Source: Rhodospirillum centenum SW (GTDB lineage: Bacteria > Pseudomonadota > Alphaproteobacteria > Azospirillales > Azospirillaceae). From it: 64,000 bases of DNA. Positions 36,315 through 47,021 of this stretch are shown here, piece after piece. A program made the translations under genes and the position numbers. Each line of letters starts with the position of its first letter. The first letter of the stretch is position 1. The stretch covers positions 1,818,501 through 1,882,500 of the forward strand of contig NC_011420.2 of NCBI RefSeq assembly GCF_000016185.1, read 5' to 3'. The notes below the pieces were generated by a model, which was not told the DNA's origin, did not search any database, and saw only the letters and a program-made list of their open reading frames with translations.

Positions 36315-37261
36315 CGCAGCCGGTTTCGTTCCTGCTCGGCCCGGCGCTGGATGGTACCCGGCGCATCCTTGAAGTCGGTGCGGAGCTGGTCGAGAGCGAG
36401 GCAGGCATCCTCGCGCTGGTTGAGGTTGCCCAGCGCCATGGCCAGCTTCAGCAGGCTGTCGGGGGCCTTGTTGCTCTTCGGGTACTTCTTGTAGCCCTCG
36501 GCGAAGGCGCGGGCCGATTCCTTGTACTTGTTGCGGACATAGAGCGTCTCGCCCAGCCAGTACTGCGCATTGGGCGCGAGCTGGTGCGTCGGGTGCTGCG
36601 CCAGGAACTGGGTGAAGGCCCGCTCGGCGCCGGCATAGTCGCCCTGCCGGGTCAGGTTGAAGGCGTAGTCGTACTGCTCCTGCGCGCCGCCCGTGGGCAG
36701 GTTGCCCGTCGCCGGCTCGGATGCCGACGGGGCTTCGGAGCGGGTCGGAGAGGATGGGGCCGGAGAGGACGGGGCCGGAGAGGACGGGGCCGGGGACGAC
36801 GGCTCGGCGGCGGACCCCGCCAGCGGCGCCGGACTCGTGGGCGGCAGGCCGCCGCCGGCCCCCTGCTCCAGCCGCGACAGGCGGAAATCAATGTCGGCCG
36901 AAAGCTTGGAGAGCTGGTCGCGGAGCTGGCCGATCTGGAACGCCGCCTCTTCATAGCGGCCGTTCAGGGTCAGCATGTCGTTCTCCATCCGGGTCAGCCG
37001 CGCCTCCAGGCTGGCGGCGACGCTGGGCGGGGCCGTCTCCATCCCGCCGGCGGCCGGCGCCGACGGGCGCGCGCCGCCACGGTAGACATCGCGGGACAGC
37101 GTCTGGAGCTCCGTCTCCAGCCGGTTGACCCGGTTGATCAGCTCCCGCAGGTCACCGCTCTGGGCAGCGGCCGGGGCGGCCGTTCCCAGCAGCGACGCCG
37201 TCAGCAGCAGGACGGTCGGCAGAAGCGGGCGACGACGCAGGGATGGCTCGGAACGGATCAT
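36305..37261 (-). CDS. cpoB: Tol-Pal system protein CpoB (YbgF)
   Basis: 318 residues, periplasmic. A signal peptide (RRRPLLPTVLLLTASLLGTA...AAPAAAQ) is followed by a coiled-coil trimerisation region (LRELINRVNRLETELQTLSR, ENDMLTLNGRYEEAAF), a Ser/Pro/Ala linker and C-terminal TPRs (YDYAFNLTRQGDYAGAERAF, LGETLYVRNKYKESARAFAE). CpoB coordinates Tol-Pal with outer-membrane constriction and PBP1B activity in E. coli. ATG 37261 places the signal peptide at residue ~10. A 15-bp microrepeat within the linker encodes PSSPA-type units. It follows pal on the same strand and overlaps tilS. Confidence 0.93.
   Translation of the reverse strand: MIRSEPSLRRRPLLPTVLLLTASLLGTAAPAAAQSGDLRELINRVNRLETELQTLSRDVYRGGARPSAPAAGGMETAPPSVAASLEARLTRMENDMLTLNGRYEEAAFQIGQLRDQLSKLSADIDFRLSRLEQGAGGGLPPTSPAPLAGSAAEPSSPAPSSPAPSSPAPSSPTRSEAPSASEPATGNLPTGGAQEQYDYAFNLTRQGDYAGAERAFTQFLAQHPTHQLAPNAQYWLGETLYVRNKYKESARAFAEGYKKYPKSNKAPDSLLKLAMALGNLNQREDACLALDQLRTDFKDAPGTIQRRAEQERNRLRCG
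36746..36790. repeat. Three tandem 15-bp repeats inside the CpoB linker
   Basis: Units CGGAGAGGA[TC]GGGGC start at 36746, 36761 and 36776, followed by a degenerate partial copy. Because the unit is a multiple of three, copy-number change would keep the cpoB reading frame and only lengthen the Ser/Pro/Ala linker. Confidence 0.8.
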
Positions 37262-37375
37262 GGTCTCGCGCAGGGCTGGCGGTGGACGGGTCCGGACGGT
37301 AACGCGACCGGCAAGGTAGCGTCTCCGGCGCCGGGCAGGAAGAGTGGACGGCACGGGCCCGCCCGAACGCAGAAA

Positions 37376-37399
37376 CGCCGCCCGGTTTCCCGGGCGGCG
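37376..37399 (-). terminator. Hairpin between pal and cpoB
   Basis: A perfect 10-bp stem (CGCCGCCCGG / CCGGGCGGCG) with a four-base loop lies about 48 bases past the pal stop. On the minus strand it is followed by TTTCT. It may partly end pal transcripts and reduce cpoB expression relative to pal. Confidence 0.6.
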
Positions 37400-37446
37400 C
37401 TCCTTAGGCTTGGACCTTGACGGTCCGCGGGATCAACCGACCGAGA

Positions 37447-37938
37447 TCAGTTGATCACCGTCACGCCACGACGGTTCTGGGCCCAGGCGGACTCGTCGGA
37501 ACCGAGAACGGCCGGGCGCTCCTTGCCGTAGCTGATCGTCTGGACGCGAGCGGTATCGACGCCCAGCGCGGTCAGGTAGTTCTTCACCGCGGTGGCGCGG
37601 CGCTCGCCGAGGGCCAGGTTGTACTCGCGGGTACCGCGCTCGTCGGCGTGGCCTTCAACGGTCACGGTGACGTTCGGGTACTGCTTCAGCCAGGCGGCCT
37701 GACGGTCGAGGGTGGCGGTCGCCTCCGGCGTCAGATCGAAGCGATCGAAGCCGAAGAAGACGCGGTCACCGACGTTGGCGACGAAATCTTCAGCGGAACC
37801 CGGGACCGGGCCGGTCGGCGTAGCCGGAGCCGCAGTCGTGGTGCCGCCCGTCGTGGTGGTGGCGGTGGTTTCCGGCGCGGACTGGCAGGCGGAAACCAGC
37901 ATGAGCGCTGCGAACAGGCTCAGGAACTTGAAGCGCAT
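37447..37938 (-). CDS. pal: Peptidoglycan-associated lipoprotein Pal
   Basis: 163 residues. The lipobox LVSAC gives a lipidated Cys at residue 18 after a short signal peptide. A Thr/Ala/Pro-rich linker leads to the OmpA-like domain with FFGFDRFDLTPEA, TVTVEGHADERGTREYNLAL and QNRRGVTVI, whose Asp/Arg pair binds diaminopimelate. Pal sits in the outer membrane and binds peptidoglycan and TolB. It is separated from tolB by about 150 bases and has its own AT-richer upstream region. Confidence 0.97.
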   Translation of the reverse strand: MRFKFLSLFAALMLVSACQSAPETTATTTTGGTTTAAPATPTGPVPGSAEDFVANVGDRVFFGFDRFDLTPEATATLDRQAAWLKQYPNVTVTVEGHADERGTREYNLALGERRATAVKNYLTALGVDTARVQTISYGKERPAVLGSDESAWAQNRRGVTVIN

Positions 37939-38036
37939 TTCAGAGACCCCCTAACTTCGACACTGTTGCTTATGATCGGATGTTGCCCCACGAGCGACGC
38001 TAACTAACATCCAGTCGCCGATGTCTTCCGATCTTT

Positions 38037-38050
38037 AGACTGTTAAGTCT
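38037..38050. promoter_or_regulatory. Short perfect dyad in the pal upstream region
   Basis: AGACT-GTTA-AGTCT is an exact inverted repeat about 100 bases upstream of the pal start, inside the tolB-pal spacer, which is locally AT-rich. It could be a regulator site or part of the pal promoter. No known consensus was matched. Confidence 0.3.
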
Positions 38051-38088
38051 TAGCGCCGTTCTTGCGATGCGAAAATAATGTGACCACC

Positions 38089-39444
38089 TTAGGGAATCAA
38101 GGGCGACCAAGCCGGGTCCGACGCATCGGTGGCAGTCACCATCTGCCGTTCGTTCACGCCCGTCAGATCGATCGTGAACAGACGGCTCTGGCGCTGCCGG
38201 GCGCCCGCCCCCACCGGCTTCTCCTTGAAGTACATGAGGACGCGGCCGTTCGGGGCCCAGGTCGGACCCTCGACATGGAACGCTTCGGTCAGGAGGCGCT
38301 CGCCGGTCCCGTCCGGACGGATTACCCCGATATAGAAGCGACCACCGTTGAGCCGCGTGAAGGCGATCAGGTCGCCGCGGGGGGACCAGACCGGCGTAGC
38401 ATATCGCCCCTGGCCGAAAGTAATCCGCTTCACGTTCGAGCCGTCGGCATTCATCGTATACAGCTGCTGCGTACCGCCGCGGTCGGATTCGAACACGATC
38501 TGCTTGCCGTCCGGTGAGTAGGACGGGGCCGTGTCGATGCCGGGATGGTCGGTCAGCCGGGTCTGCCGCCGCGTCCGGAGGTCGAGCGTGTAGATGTCCG
38601 TGTTCCCGGACTGCGCGAGACTCATGATGACCTGATTGCCGTCGGGGGAGAACCGCGGGGCGAAGGTCATGCCCGGAAAGTCACCCAGCAGCTCCTGCCG
38701 GCCGGTGTCGATGTTGAAGAGATACACCCGAGGCTTGTTGTTGAAGTAACTCAGGTATGTGATTTCCTGGGCGGTCGGGGAGAAGCGCGGCGTCAGCACC
38801 AGGACGCGGCCGTCGGTCAGGAAGCGGTTGTTCTCGCCGTCCTGATCCATGATGGCGAGCCGCTTGACCCGCTGGTTCGCAGGGCCGGACTCGGCGATGT
38901 AGACGACGCGGGTATCGAAGTAGCCCTCCTCGCCCGTCAGCCGCTTGTAGATGGCGTCGGAGATGATGTGCGCGACTCGGCGCCATCCTTCCGCCTGGGT
39001 GAAGTAGGCCAGCCCGGTGAGCTGCTTGCCGTAGACCACGTCGAACAGGCGGAACTGCACCCGCAGGCGACCGTCCGGCTGGGCCTGCACGCCGCCGGCG
39101 ACCAGCGCCTGGGCCCCGATCAGGCGCCAGTCGGCAAAGCGCGGCGGCGCGGAGGCGAGCTGCTCCGGCGTCTGGATGAAACGGGCCGGGTCGAGCGGCT
39201 GGAACAGGCCCGACCGCTCCAGGTTGGCCGTGATCACCGAGCTGATCTGGCGCGCGACCGTCTGCTCCTGCGGGGTGCCCCCGAGGAACGTCGTGATCGC
39301 GATCGGCATCGGTTCGGTGACGCCCTTGGTGATGTCGAGCCGGAGTTCCTGCGCCGACGCGGCGCCGACCGGCAGGGCCGCGGCTAACGCGACCAGCAGG
39401 GCCGCCGCGAGACGGCGGCCGATCGTGAGGACGGTGCGGATCAT
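38089..39444 (-). CDS. tolB: Tol-Pal system beta-propeller protein TolB
   Basis: 451 residues, periplasmic. A signal peptide ([22 protein letters not shown]) precedes the TolB N-domain ([37 protein letters not shown]) and a six-bladed propeller with repeated SPDG motifs ([52 protein letters not shown]). The mature N-terminus is the TolA box. The ATG overlaps the tolA stop by one base (TGATG). Pal, its partner, is the next gene. Confidence 0.97.
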   Translation of the reverse strand: MIRTVLTIGRRLAAALLVALAAALPVGAASAQELRLDITKGVTEPMPIAITTFLGGTPQEQTVARQISSVITANLERSGLFQPLDPARFIQTPEQLASAPPRFADWRLIGAQALVAGGVQAQPDGRLRVQFRLFDVVYGKQLTGLAYFTQAEGWRRVAHIISDAIYKRLTGEEGYFDTRVVYIAESGPANQRVKRLAIMDQDGENNRFLTDGRVLVLTPRFSPTAQEITYLSYFNNKPRVYLFNIDTGRQELLGDFPGMTFAPRFSPDGNQVIMSLAQSGNTDIYTLDLRTRRQTRLTDHPGIDTAPSYSPDGKQIVFESDRGGTQQLYTMNADGSNVKRITFGQGRYATPVWSPRGDLIAFTRLNGGRFYIGVIRPDGTGERLLTEAFHVEGPTWAPNGRVLMYFKEKPVGAGARQRQSRLFTIDLTGVNERQMVTATDASDPAWSPLIP

Positions 39445-40436
39445 CAGAACATGTCCCTCGGGCTGAAATTCATCACGATGCTGCCGCGGTTACCGTACTT
39501 GTCCCGCGGAAGGTTCAGGGTAGCGCAGGCCGGAAGCTGTGGCGCGCGCAGGGCGCTCTCCACGAAGGCGCGGAAGTGCGGATCGCTCAGATTGCCGTTG
39601 CCGCGGATGAACTGCACGCCGGTGACCCGCATGTTCGCATCAAACAGAACCCGGATCTCGGCCTGCATGCTCTCCACCCCGCGCGCACCGCTCGGAACGT
39701 TCCAGCACTGGCCGATCTGCCGGCGCAGGGCGTCCTCCTCGCTGATGCTCAGGCGCTCCCCGGCGGCGGCCGGCGGACTGCCGGACTCCACGGGGCGTTC
39801 CTGCGGCTTCTCCTTGGCCGGAGGCGCGGGCTGCTCCTTCTCCAGGCTGTTCAGCAGGTCGGACAGGGTCCGCTCGGGCTTCGGCTTGGGTTCTTCCTTC
39901 TTCGGCTCGGGCTTCGGCTTCGGCTCTTCCTTCTTGGGTTCAGGCTTGGGCTTGGGCTCTTCCTTCTTGGGCTCCGGCTTCGGCTGTTCCTTCTTCGGTT
40001 CCGGCTTGGGAGGCTCCGGCTTCTTCGGTTCCTCCTTCTTCGGCTCCGGTTTCGGTTCCGGCTCGGGCTTCGGTTCGGGCTTCGGCGGTGCAGGCTCCGG
40101 CTTGACCGGCGGCTTGGGCGGTTCAGGTTTCGGCGTCGGCTCCGGCTCGGGCGGAGGCGGCAACGCCTGGGCCTTGGGCGGCGGGGGCGGCGGCTCCTGC
40201 TTCGGAGGCTCGGGCTTGGGGGGTTCGGGCTTGGGCGGCTGTGGTTTCGGCTGGGCGCGCGGCTTGGGCGCGTCCTGTTGCAGGCGGGCGATGGTCATGG
40301 GCCCGACCTCGACCACGTCCACCGGAATCTCCTGAAGCATCAGGACGTCCTGGCTCTTCAGGGCGGGCAGGCCGAACAGCGCGATCAGGAAGAGCGCGAC
40401 GTGCAGCACACCCGAGAGGACAAGGGCCCTACGCAT
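39444..40436 (-). CDS. tolA: TolA inner-membrane linker protein
   Basis: 330 residues. One N-terminal membrane helix ([18 protein letters not shown]) is followed by a long Pro/Lys/Glu-rich spacer (about residues 55-190, repeats such as [11 protein letters not shown]) in place of the helical domain II of E. coli TolA, and then a C-terminal domain ([49 protein letters not shown]) with conserved cysteines. It bridges the inner and outer membranes in the Tol-Pal machine. It overlaps tolB and follows tolR by 42 bases. Confidence 0.94.
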   Translation of the reverse strand: MRRALVLSGVLHVALFLIALFGLPALKSQDVLMLQEIPVDVVEVGPMTIARLQQDAPKPRAQPKPQPPKPEPPKPEPPKQEPPPPPPKAQALPPPPEPEPTPKPEPPKPPVKPEPAPPKPEPKPEPEPKPEPKKEEPKKPEPPKPEPKKEQPKPEPKKEEPKPKPEPKKEEPKPKPEPKKEEPKPKPERTLSDLLNSLEKEQPAPPAKEKPQERPVESGSPPAAAGERLSISEEDALRRQIGQCWNVPSGARGVESMQAEIRVLFDANMRVTGVQFIRGNGNLSDPHFRAFVESALRAPQLPACATLNLPRDKYGNRGSIVMNFSPRDMF

Positions 40437-40478
40437 GATGGTGTCGGTTTCACCCCGGAATGACCGTGCAGACGCGGA

Positions 40479-40943
40479 TCAGCGGTTACGCCCGTCCGAC
40501 TCGATGACCAGCTTCGCCTCGGTCAGCCCGGCGCGGCGGGCCTCGCTCAGCACGTCGATGATGACGGCGTACTGCGCCTTGCGGTCGCCGCGGACCAGGA
40601 CCTTGCGGTCCGGGGTCTTTTCCGCGACCGCGATCAGGCGCGGCTGAAGCTCCTCCAGCGTGTACTCGTCATCGTCGAACACTGCCTTGTCCTTGAGCGA
40701 GATGCGGCCGTCCGACGTGACCGTCAGCCAGAGCGGGTCTTCCTGCGTCTCCAGCGCCTGCGCCGCTCCCTTCGGCAGATTGACGGGAATGCCCGCGGTC
40801 AGCAGCGGAGCGGCGACCATGAAGACGATCAGAAGAACCAGCATGACGTCCACGAAGGGCGTCACGTTGATCTCCGCCAAGGGACGGTAGGCGCGGCGCC
40901 TGCCGCCGCGTCCGGGCTGCTTTCCGGAAAGGGACGCCCCCAT
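40479..40943 (-). CDS. tolR: TolR (ExbD-family) proton-channel subunit
   Basis: 154 residues. The single membrane helix contains the ion-conducting Asp in the family motif EINVTPFVDVMLVLLIVFMV, followed by a periplasmic domain (DPLWLTVTSDGRISLKDKAV, DRKVLVRGDRKAQYAVII). A Gly/Arg-rich N-terminal tail precedes it. The ATG at 40943 is four bases from the tolQ stop. With TolQ it forms the proton-driven motor that moves TolA. Confidence 0.96.
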   Translation of the reverse strand: MGASLSGKQPGRGGRRRAYRPLAEINVTPFVDVMLVLLIVFMVAAPLLTAGIPVNLPKGAAQALETQEDPLWLTVTSDGRISLKDKAVFDDDEYTLEELQPRLIAVAEKTPDRKVLVRGDRKAQYAVIIDVLSEARRAGLTEAKLVIESDGRNR

Positions 40944-40947
40944 TTCG

Positions 40948-41682
<735 letters not shown>

Positions 41683-41705
41683 GGGGGATCAGTCCTGACT
41701 TTGCC

Positions 41706-42224
41706 TCAAGGGGCGGGCCTCGGGAACAGGGGCTTCAGTGCCGTCCGCACCGCATTGGGTAACCGGGCGGGCCTTCCGCTCTGGTTAATGCAGGCCAGCC
41801 GCAGGCGCACATGGACAAGAACGTCACCGTCCGTCGCGGATCCCGCACTGCCGTCCGCGTATCCCGCGCCGGTGGCGAAAGTGCGGCGGATGATCTGTAC
41901 CGCGTCCAGTGTCGCGCCGCCGATATCGGAAATCTCCGTATGCACTTCAAGCGCATCGTCCAGCCGCGCCGGACGCAGATAGTCGATTTCGCAGCGCCGT
42001 ACCGCGAACGCAACACCGCTCTCCGCCACCATGGCCGAATGCGGCACACCCAGCAGGCGCATCATCTCGGTGCGGGCCCTTTCGCAGTAGCGAAGATAGG
42101 TCGCATGGTAGACGATGCCGCCGGCGTCCGTGTCCTCGTAATACACACGGCAGGGATAGACGTGCAGCGGCCCGACCAGATGGCCCGTCGCCGGGCCGCG
42201 GGGGGCTTCCGGACCGTCAGACAT
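41706..42224 (-). CDS. ybgC: Tol-Pal-associated acyl-CoA thioesterase YbgC
   Basis: 172-residue hot-dog thioesterase. The active-site segment is [20 protein letters not shown] (Asp in the DTDxxG motif), followed by [16 protein letters not shown] and [20 protein letters not shown]. YbgC hydrolyses acyl-CoA thioesters at the inner membrane and is encoded at the head of tol-pal operons in many proteobacteria. It overlaps the ruvB stop by eight bases. Confidence 0.94.
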   Translation of the reverse strand: MSDGPEAPRGPATGHLVGPLHVYPCRVYYEDTDAGGIVYHATYLRYCERARTEMMRLLGVPHSAMVAESGVAFAVRRCEIDYLRPARLDDALEVHTEISDIGGATLDAVQIIRRTFATGAGYADGSAGSATDGDVLVHVRLRLACINQSGRPARLPNAVRTALKPLFPRPAP

Positions 42225-43305
42225 CCTCGCCCTCCCCCTCCGGTGTCCCGCCGCCGGGTCCCGCCCCGCCCAGCAGGTCGAGCTGGCGGGCCGGCGTGGC
42301 CGGCGGCGGCAGGCCCAGATAGCGGTAGCCGCTGTCGGTCAGGAGCCGGCCGCGCGGGGTCCGCTGCAACAGGCCCTGCTGGATCAGGTAGGGCTCGATC
42401 GTCTCCTCCAGCACGTCGCGCTGCTCGCCCAGCGCCGCCCCCAGCGTCTCCACCCCGACCGGGCCGCCGCCGTAATTGTCCGCGATGCAGCGCAGATAAC
42501 GCCGGTCCATGGCGTCGAAGCCCAGCCGGTCCACCTCCAGCCGGGTCAACGCCCCGCCCGCCGCCGCCGCGTCCACCACCGCCAGCCCGGCGACGCCGCA
42601 GATGTCCCGGACCCGGCGCAGCAGCCGCCCGGCGACACGCGGCGTCCCGCGGGAACGGCGGGCGATCTCCAGGGCACCCTCGCCGGTCAGTTCCATCCCC
42701 AGGATGCGGGCACCGCGGGCGACGATGAGCTGCAACTCCTCCGGCTCGTAGAACTGCATCCGCAGGGGGATGCCGAACCGTTCCCGCAAGGGGCGGGTGA
42801 TCAGGCCGGACCGGGTGGTGGCGCCCACCAGGGTGAAGGGCGGCAGGTCGATCCGCACGCTGCGCGCGGCCGGCCCCTCGCCGATGATGAGGTCGAGCTG
42901 GAAGTCCTCCATCGCCGGATAGAGGATCTCCTCCACCGCCGGGGAGAGGCGGTGGATTTCGTCGATGAACAGCACGTCGTGCGGCTGCAGGTTCGTCAGC
43001 AGCGCCGCGAGATCGCCGGCCTTGGCGATGACCGGCCCGCTGGTAGCGCGGAACCCGACATTCAGCTCCTTGGCGACGATCTGGGCCAGGGTGGTCTTGC
43101 CCAGGCCCGGCGGCCCGAACAGGAGCACATGGTCCAGCGCCTCCTTGCGGCCGCGGGCCGCCTGGATGAACACCGACAGGTTCTCGCGCACCTGCCGCTG
43201 GCCGATGAACTCCGCAAGGCTGAGCGGACGGATCGACGCCTCCGCGGCGTCGCCGCCGATGCGGTCCTGCTCCACCAGCCGCTGCGGTCTGTCGGGCGGG
43301 CTCAC
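42217..43305 (-). CDS. ruvB: Holliday junction branch migration helicase RuvB
   Basis: 362-residue AAA+ ATPase. Walker [15 protein letters not shown], Walker [18 protein letters not shown], sensor [19 protein letters not shown] and the C-terminal winged helix ([37 protein letters not shown]) are present. The start is a GTG in a GTGA overlap with the ruvA stop. RuvB drives junction migration around RuvA tetramers. Confidence 0.97.
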   Translation of the reverse strand: MSPPDRPQRLVEQDRIGGDAAEASIRPLSLAEFIGQRQVRENLSVFIQAARGRKEALDHVLLFGPPGLGKTTLAQIVAKELNVGFRATSGPVIAKAGDLAALLTNLQPHDVLFIDEIHRLSPAVEEILYPAMEDFQLDLIIGEGPAARSVRIDLPPFTLVGATTRSGLITRPLRERFGIPLRMQFYEPEELQLIVARGARILGMELTGEGALEIARRSRGTPRVAGRLLRRVRDICGVAGLAVVDAAAAGGALTRLEVDRLGFDAMDRRYLRCIADNYGGGPVGVETLGAALGEQRDVLEETIEPYLIQQGLLQRTPRGRLLTDSGYRYLGLPPPATPARQLDLLGGAGPGGGTPEGEGEDV

Positions 43306-43922
43306 GGGCTAAGCTCCTTCAGTCCGGCGCGGATCAGGTCCGACACCCCGGCCTCCGGCCCCAGCCGCTGGGCCACGGCATTGACGGCGGTGAAGGCTTC
43401 GACCCGCCTGTAGCCCAGATTGACCAGGGCGGAGACGGCATCCGCCACGGCCCCGGCCGGACCGGCGGGGGCGGCCCCCCCCTTGCCGGCGGTGGCGGCG
43501 GCCGGAGCCGGCGCGCCGAAGCTGGCGACCTTCTCCTTCAGCTCGTTCAGGATGCGCGCGGCCAGCTTCGGCCCGACCCCGTCGGCCTGGCACAGGGCGG
43601 TCCGGTCCTGCGCGGCGATGCTGTTGGTCAGCTCGGCCGGCGACAGCGCCGACAGCAGGTTCAGCGCCACCCGGGCGCCCACCCCCTGCACCGTCGTCAG
43701 CAGGCGGAACCAGTCCCGCTCCTCCGTATCGGCGAAGCCGAAGAGCTGGATGTTGTCCTCCGACACCCACATCTCGGTCAGCAGCGACACGGCCTCCCCC
43801 GGGGCGGCCAGCCGGCGCAGGGTCCGGGCCGAGGCGGAGACGAGATAGCCCACCCCGCCCACATCCACGATGGCCCAGTCGAGCCCCGTGGAATCCAGCA
43901 GACCCGTCAGCTTGGCGATCAT
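43302..43922 (-). CDS. ruvA: Holliday junction DNA helicase subunit RuvA
   Basis: 206 residues: N-terminal OB-fold ([20 protein letters not shown]), tandem helix-hairpin-helix motifs ([20 protein letters not shown] and [20 protein letters not shown]), a Gly/Ala linker and the C-terminal RuvB-binding domain ([20 protein letters not shown]). It lies between ruvC and ruvB in the usual order and overlaps ruvB. Confidence 0.96.
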   Translation of the reverse strand: MIAKLTGLLDSTGLDWAIVDVGGVGYLVSASARTLRRLAAPGEAVSLLTEMWVSEDNIQLFGFADTEERDWFRLLTTVQGVGARVALNLLSALSPAELTNSIAAQDRTALCQADGVGPKLAARILNELKEKVASFGAPAPAAATAGKGGAAPAGPAGAVADAVSALVNLGYRRVEAFTAVNAVAQRLGPEAGVSDLIRAGLKELSP

Positions 43923-44013
43923 GCCGCCCCTCCCTTCCATGGCAGGGCGAAGATGGGCCGGCAGGAACAGAACAGCAACAAATTTGCCGGCGGGCGGTGA
44001 CCTGCCGGCGGGA

Positions 44014-44553
44014 TCATCGCCGGACCCCCAGCATCCCTTCCATGACACGGCGGTTGGTCCCGGCCGTGTGGGCGTGGCAGATGGCGACGGCGAGCGCGTC
44101 CGCCGCATCGGCGGAGGAGCGCTGGAAACCCGGCAGCAGCATCCGGACCATGTGCTGCACCTGCTCCTTCTCGGCATGGCCGGTGCCGACGACGGACTTC
44201 TTCACGATCATGGGCAGGTACTGCTCCACCACCAGACCGGCGCGCGCCCCGACCAGCAGCGCCACCCCGCGCGCCATGCCGAGCTTGAGGGTGGATTGCG
44301 GGTTCCGGTTGGCGAGGGTCTCTTCGACCGCCACCTCGTCGGGCCTCCAGACCCCGATCACCTCGACAAGGCCGTCATGCAGCCGTTCCAGCCGCCGCGG
44401 CAGATCCTGCTTCTCGTCCGTGTTGATGGTGCCGTCCGCGACATGGGTCAGGCGGCTGCCCGCCACGTCGATCACACCCCAGCCCGTATGCCGGAGGCCG
44501 GGGTCCAGCCCCAGGATCCGGATCGGGACAGCGGCGCTGGACGTGGCGGTCAT
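44014..44553 (-). CDS. ruvC: Crossover junction endodeoxyribonuclease RuvC
   Basis: 179-residue Holliday junction resolvase. Catalytic acidic residues are seen in [37 protein letters not shown] and [15 protein letters not shown] short N-terminal extension precedes the first strand. It follows yebC by 19 bases and precedes ruvA by about 90. Confidence 0.96.
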   Translation of the reverse strand: MTATSSAAVPIRILGLDPGLRHTGWGVIDVAGSRLTHVADGTINTDEKQDLPRRLERLHDGLVEVIGVWRPDEVAVEETLANRNPQSTLKLGMARGVALLVGARAGLVVEQYLPMIVKKSVVGTGHAEKEQVQHMVRMLLPGFQRSSADAADALAVAICHAHTAGTNRRVMEGMLGVRR

Positions 44554-44571
44554 CGGCGCCCACCCCGGCCG

Positions 44572-45324
44572 TCAGCCGTTCAGCTTGTCGAGCAGGTCCT
44601 GGGGGATGTCGAAGTTCCCCAGCACCGTCTGGACGTCATCGTTGTCGTCCAGCATGTCCAGGAGCTTCATCAGGCTCTGGGCGGCGTCCTCGGCGGCGAC
44701 CGGGACGGTGTTCTGCGGCTGCCAGGTCAGCTTGGCGCTCTCCGGCGGGCCGAAGCGGGTTTCCAGGGCGTCGCGCACCTCACCCAGGCTGTCCACGGCG
44801 GTGCTGATGTAGTGCCCGCCCTCGTCGGACTGCACGTCGTCGGCGCCCGCCTCGATGGCGGCCTCCAGCACCGTGTCGGCATCGGCCACGGAGGCCGGGT
44901 AGACCACCTGCCCGATCCGGTTGAACATGAAGCTGACGGAGTTCGTCTCGCCCAGGGTGCCGCCGAACTTGGTGAAGGCGGTCCGCACCTCGCTGGCGGT
45001 GCGGTTGCGGTTGTCGGTCAGCGCCTCCACGATCAGGGCGACGCCGCCGGGGCCGTAGCCCTCGTAGCGCACCTCCTCGTAGTTGGCGCCGTCCGCGCCG
45101 GGCGTGCCCTGCTTGATCGCCCGCTCGATCCGGTCCTTCGGCATGTTCTCGGCCCGGGCCGCCTGGATCGCGGCACGCAGGCGCGGGTTCGACGCCGGGT
45201 CCGGCAGGCCGGCCTTGGCCGAGACGGTGATTTCGCGGGCGAGCTTGTTGAACTTCTTGGCCCGCTTGGCGTCCTGCGCGCCCTTGCGGTGCATGATGTT
45301 CTTGAACTGGCTATGACCTGCCAT
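44572..45324 (-). CDS. yebC: YebC/PmpR/TACO1 family protein
   Basis: 250 residues, starting with the invariant [20 protein letters not shown] and carrying [40 protein letters not shown] and a C-terminal domain rich in acidic residues. Family members act as transcription regulators or, as recent work on homologues suggests, help ribosomes through difficult proline stretches. It is encoded upstream of ruvCAB in many bacteria, as here. Confidence 0.95.
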   Translation of the reverse strand: MAGHSQFKNIMHRKGAQDAKRAKKFNKLAREITVSAKAGLPDPASNPRLRAAIQAARAENMPKDRIERAIKQGTPGADGANYEEVRYEGYGPGGVALIVEALTDNRNRTASEVRTAFTKFGGTLGETNSVSFMFNRIGQVVYPASVADADTVLEAAIEAGADDVQSDEGGHYISTAVDSLGEVRDALETRFGPPESAKLTWQPQNTVPVAAEDAAQSLMKLLDMLDDNDDVQTVLGNFDIPQDLLDKLNG

Positions 45325-45466
45325 GGCCCCGTGGCATCCTTAATGGAGTTATCGAACTGATATATGGATAGGCAAGGCGTGCTTGTACCATATCTGGTGG
45401 CGCATAGCACGCCTCCCGCCGCTTGTCTCGGGTCACTTCCGGGAGGCCGGACCCGGATTCCGCCGG

Positions 45467-46300
45467 TCAGGCCGCGGCGGAGGGCATGGCCGGCTTCAGC
45501 CGGCCGCCCAGGCGCAGCGGCTCCACCCGGACAGCCAGCCCGGTGCGGTCGTCCGTCTCCACGAACAGGCCGCAGACCGTGACGGTGGCATCATTCTCCG
45601 CCGGGGTGAAGCGTTCCCCCGGCAGCCGGCGCACCAGCTTGTGGATGGCCGCATCCTTCTTCATGCCGATGACGCTGTCATAGTCGCCGCACATGCCGGC
45701 GTCCGTCTGGTAGGCGGTGCCGCCGTTCAGGATCTGGAGGTCGGCCGTGGGGACATGGCTGTGCGTGCCGACGACAAGGCTGACGCGGCCGTCCAGCACA
45801 TGGCCCATGATCATCTTCTCCGACGTCGCCTCGCCATGGAAATCCAGGACGGCGGCGTCCACCCCGCCCGGCCCCATGCGGTGGACGCGCAGCACCCGCT
45901 CGACCGCCGCGAAGGGATCGTCCAGCGGGTCCATGAAGACCCGCGCCATGGCGTTCATCACCAGCACCTTGCGCCGGCGGTCCTTGCTGGGCAGCACGGT
46001 GAAACCGCGGCCGGGCGTGCCCTCGGGATAGTTGATGGGGCGCAGCAGGTTCGGCATCCGGTCGATCTGGCCGACCAGTTCGCGCTGGTCCCAGACATGG
46101 TTGCCGGTGGTGATGCAGTCCACGCCGGCGGCGAAGAACTCCGCCGCGATCTTCTCGGTGATGCCGAAGCCGCCGGCCGCGTTCTCCCCGTTGGCGATCA
46201 CGAAGTCGAGGGCGAGGTCCTTGAGCAGCGCCGGCAGGTGCCGCAGCACCCCCTCGCGCCCGCTGCGCCCCACGATGTCGCCGAGGAAGAGAATCCGCAT
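45467..46300 (-). CDS. ymdB: YmdB family metallophosphoesterase (TIGR00282)
   Basis: 277-residue calcineurin-like phosphoesterase. Metal-ligand motifs: MRILFLGDIVGRSGREGV, VIANGENAAGGFGIT, DCITTGNHVWDQRE and LVVGTHSHVPTADLQILNGG. Bacillus YmdB cleaves cyclic nucleotides; the substrate here is unproven. The gene follows the cyclo-ligase stop by three bases and probably shares its transcript. Confidence 0.92.
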   Translation of the reverse strand: MRILFLGDIVGRSGREGVLRHLPALLKDLALDFVIANGENAAGGFGITEKIAAEFFAAGVDCITTGNHVWDQRELVGQIDRMPNLLRPINYPEGTPGRGFTVLPSKDRRRKVLVMNAMARVFMDPLDDPFAAVERVLRVHRMGPGGVDAAVLDFHGEATSEKMIMGHVLDGRVSLVVGTHSHVPTADLQILNGGTAYQTDAGMCGDYDSVIGMKKDAAIHKLVRRLPGERFTPAENDATVTVCGLFVETDDRTGLAVRVEPLRLGGRLKPAMPSAAA

Positions 46301-46303
46301 GAA

Positions 46304-46915
46304 CTAGTCCTTTCCGATCCTTGATCGCGTCCAGTTCGTCACCACCCAGTGGAGCGGGTTGTCCAACCCGTCATGGGGCACCGCGGGAACCTCCTGCGCC
46401 GCATGGCCGATGCCCGACCGCCCGTCACCGCCCCGCCCGACGCGCAAGCAGAGCGAGCGTGCGGTCGTAGAAGCCGGCGCCGTAGCCCAGCCGCATCCCC
46501 GTCCGGTCGAAGGCCAGCAGCGGCACCAGCACCCAGGGACGGGCACCAGTTCCGGCGCCTCGGGCCCCGGCTCCTGCACGCCGAAGGCGCCGGGCCGCAG
46601 CGCCTGACCCGGCGCCCAGGCGCGGAAGCGCAGCGGCAGCCCCGGCCCCTGCATCACCGGCAGGGCGGGCCGGCCGCCGGTCCGCGCAAGGTGGTGCAGC
46701 AGCGGCCGCACGTCGATCTCGTCCCCCAGGGGCCAGTAGCCGGCGACGACGGTGCCCGCCGGCAGCGCCGGGAAGGCGGCCGCGAAGCACGCCGTCAGCC
46801 GCTCCCCCGCCCCGGCCGGGTCCAGTCCGGCGCGCAGGCGCCGCGCCGCCGACCGGGCGGCGGCCTTGGCCCGGCGCAGATCCTCCGACGGGGCGGGGGC
46901 TGCGGCATCGGTCAT
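46304..46915 (-). pseudogene. 5-formyltetrahydrofolate cyclo-ligase with two compensating frameshifts
   Basis: As read, the frame is open for 203 residues, and both its ends look like 5-FCL: the start RRAKAAARSAARRLRAGLDP with GYWPLGDEIDVRPLL, and the end GIGHAAQEVPAVPHDGLDNP. The middle does not: it reads CWCRCWPSTGRGCGWATAP. The conserved core, VLVPLLAFDRTGMRLGYGAG followed by FYDRTLALL, is in another frame at about 46425-46540. A one-base loss near 46528-46548 and a one-base gain near 46422-46450 (minus-strand order) would explain this. Either two sequencing errors in G/C runs or a real damaged gene. The GTG at 46927 is an alternative start. The 5-FCL/zapA neighbourhood is the classic one. 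Confidence 0.8.
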
Positions 46916-46987
46916 CGGACGGGACACGGGGAAGCGGGGGCCATGGGGTCTGCGGCCATGGGAGCGGGAACCGGCTGTCGGGCATCA

Positions 46988-47021
46988 AGAAAAACGCCGC
47001 CCCCGGCCACGGGAGGCGGCG
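46988..47021 (-). terminator. Intrinsic terminator of the 6S RNA candidate / zapA transcript
   Basis: CGCCGCCCCCG pairs with CGGGAGGCGGCG (one bulged A) around a GCCA loop, and on the minus strand is followed directly by TTTTTCTT. This is the clearest intrinsic terminator in the window. Confidence 0.85.
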
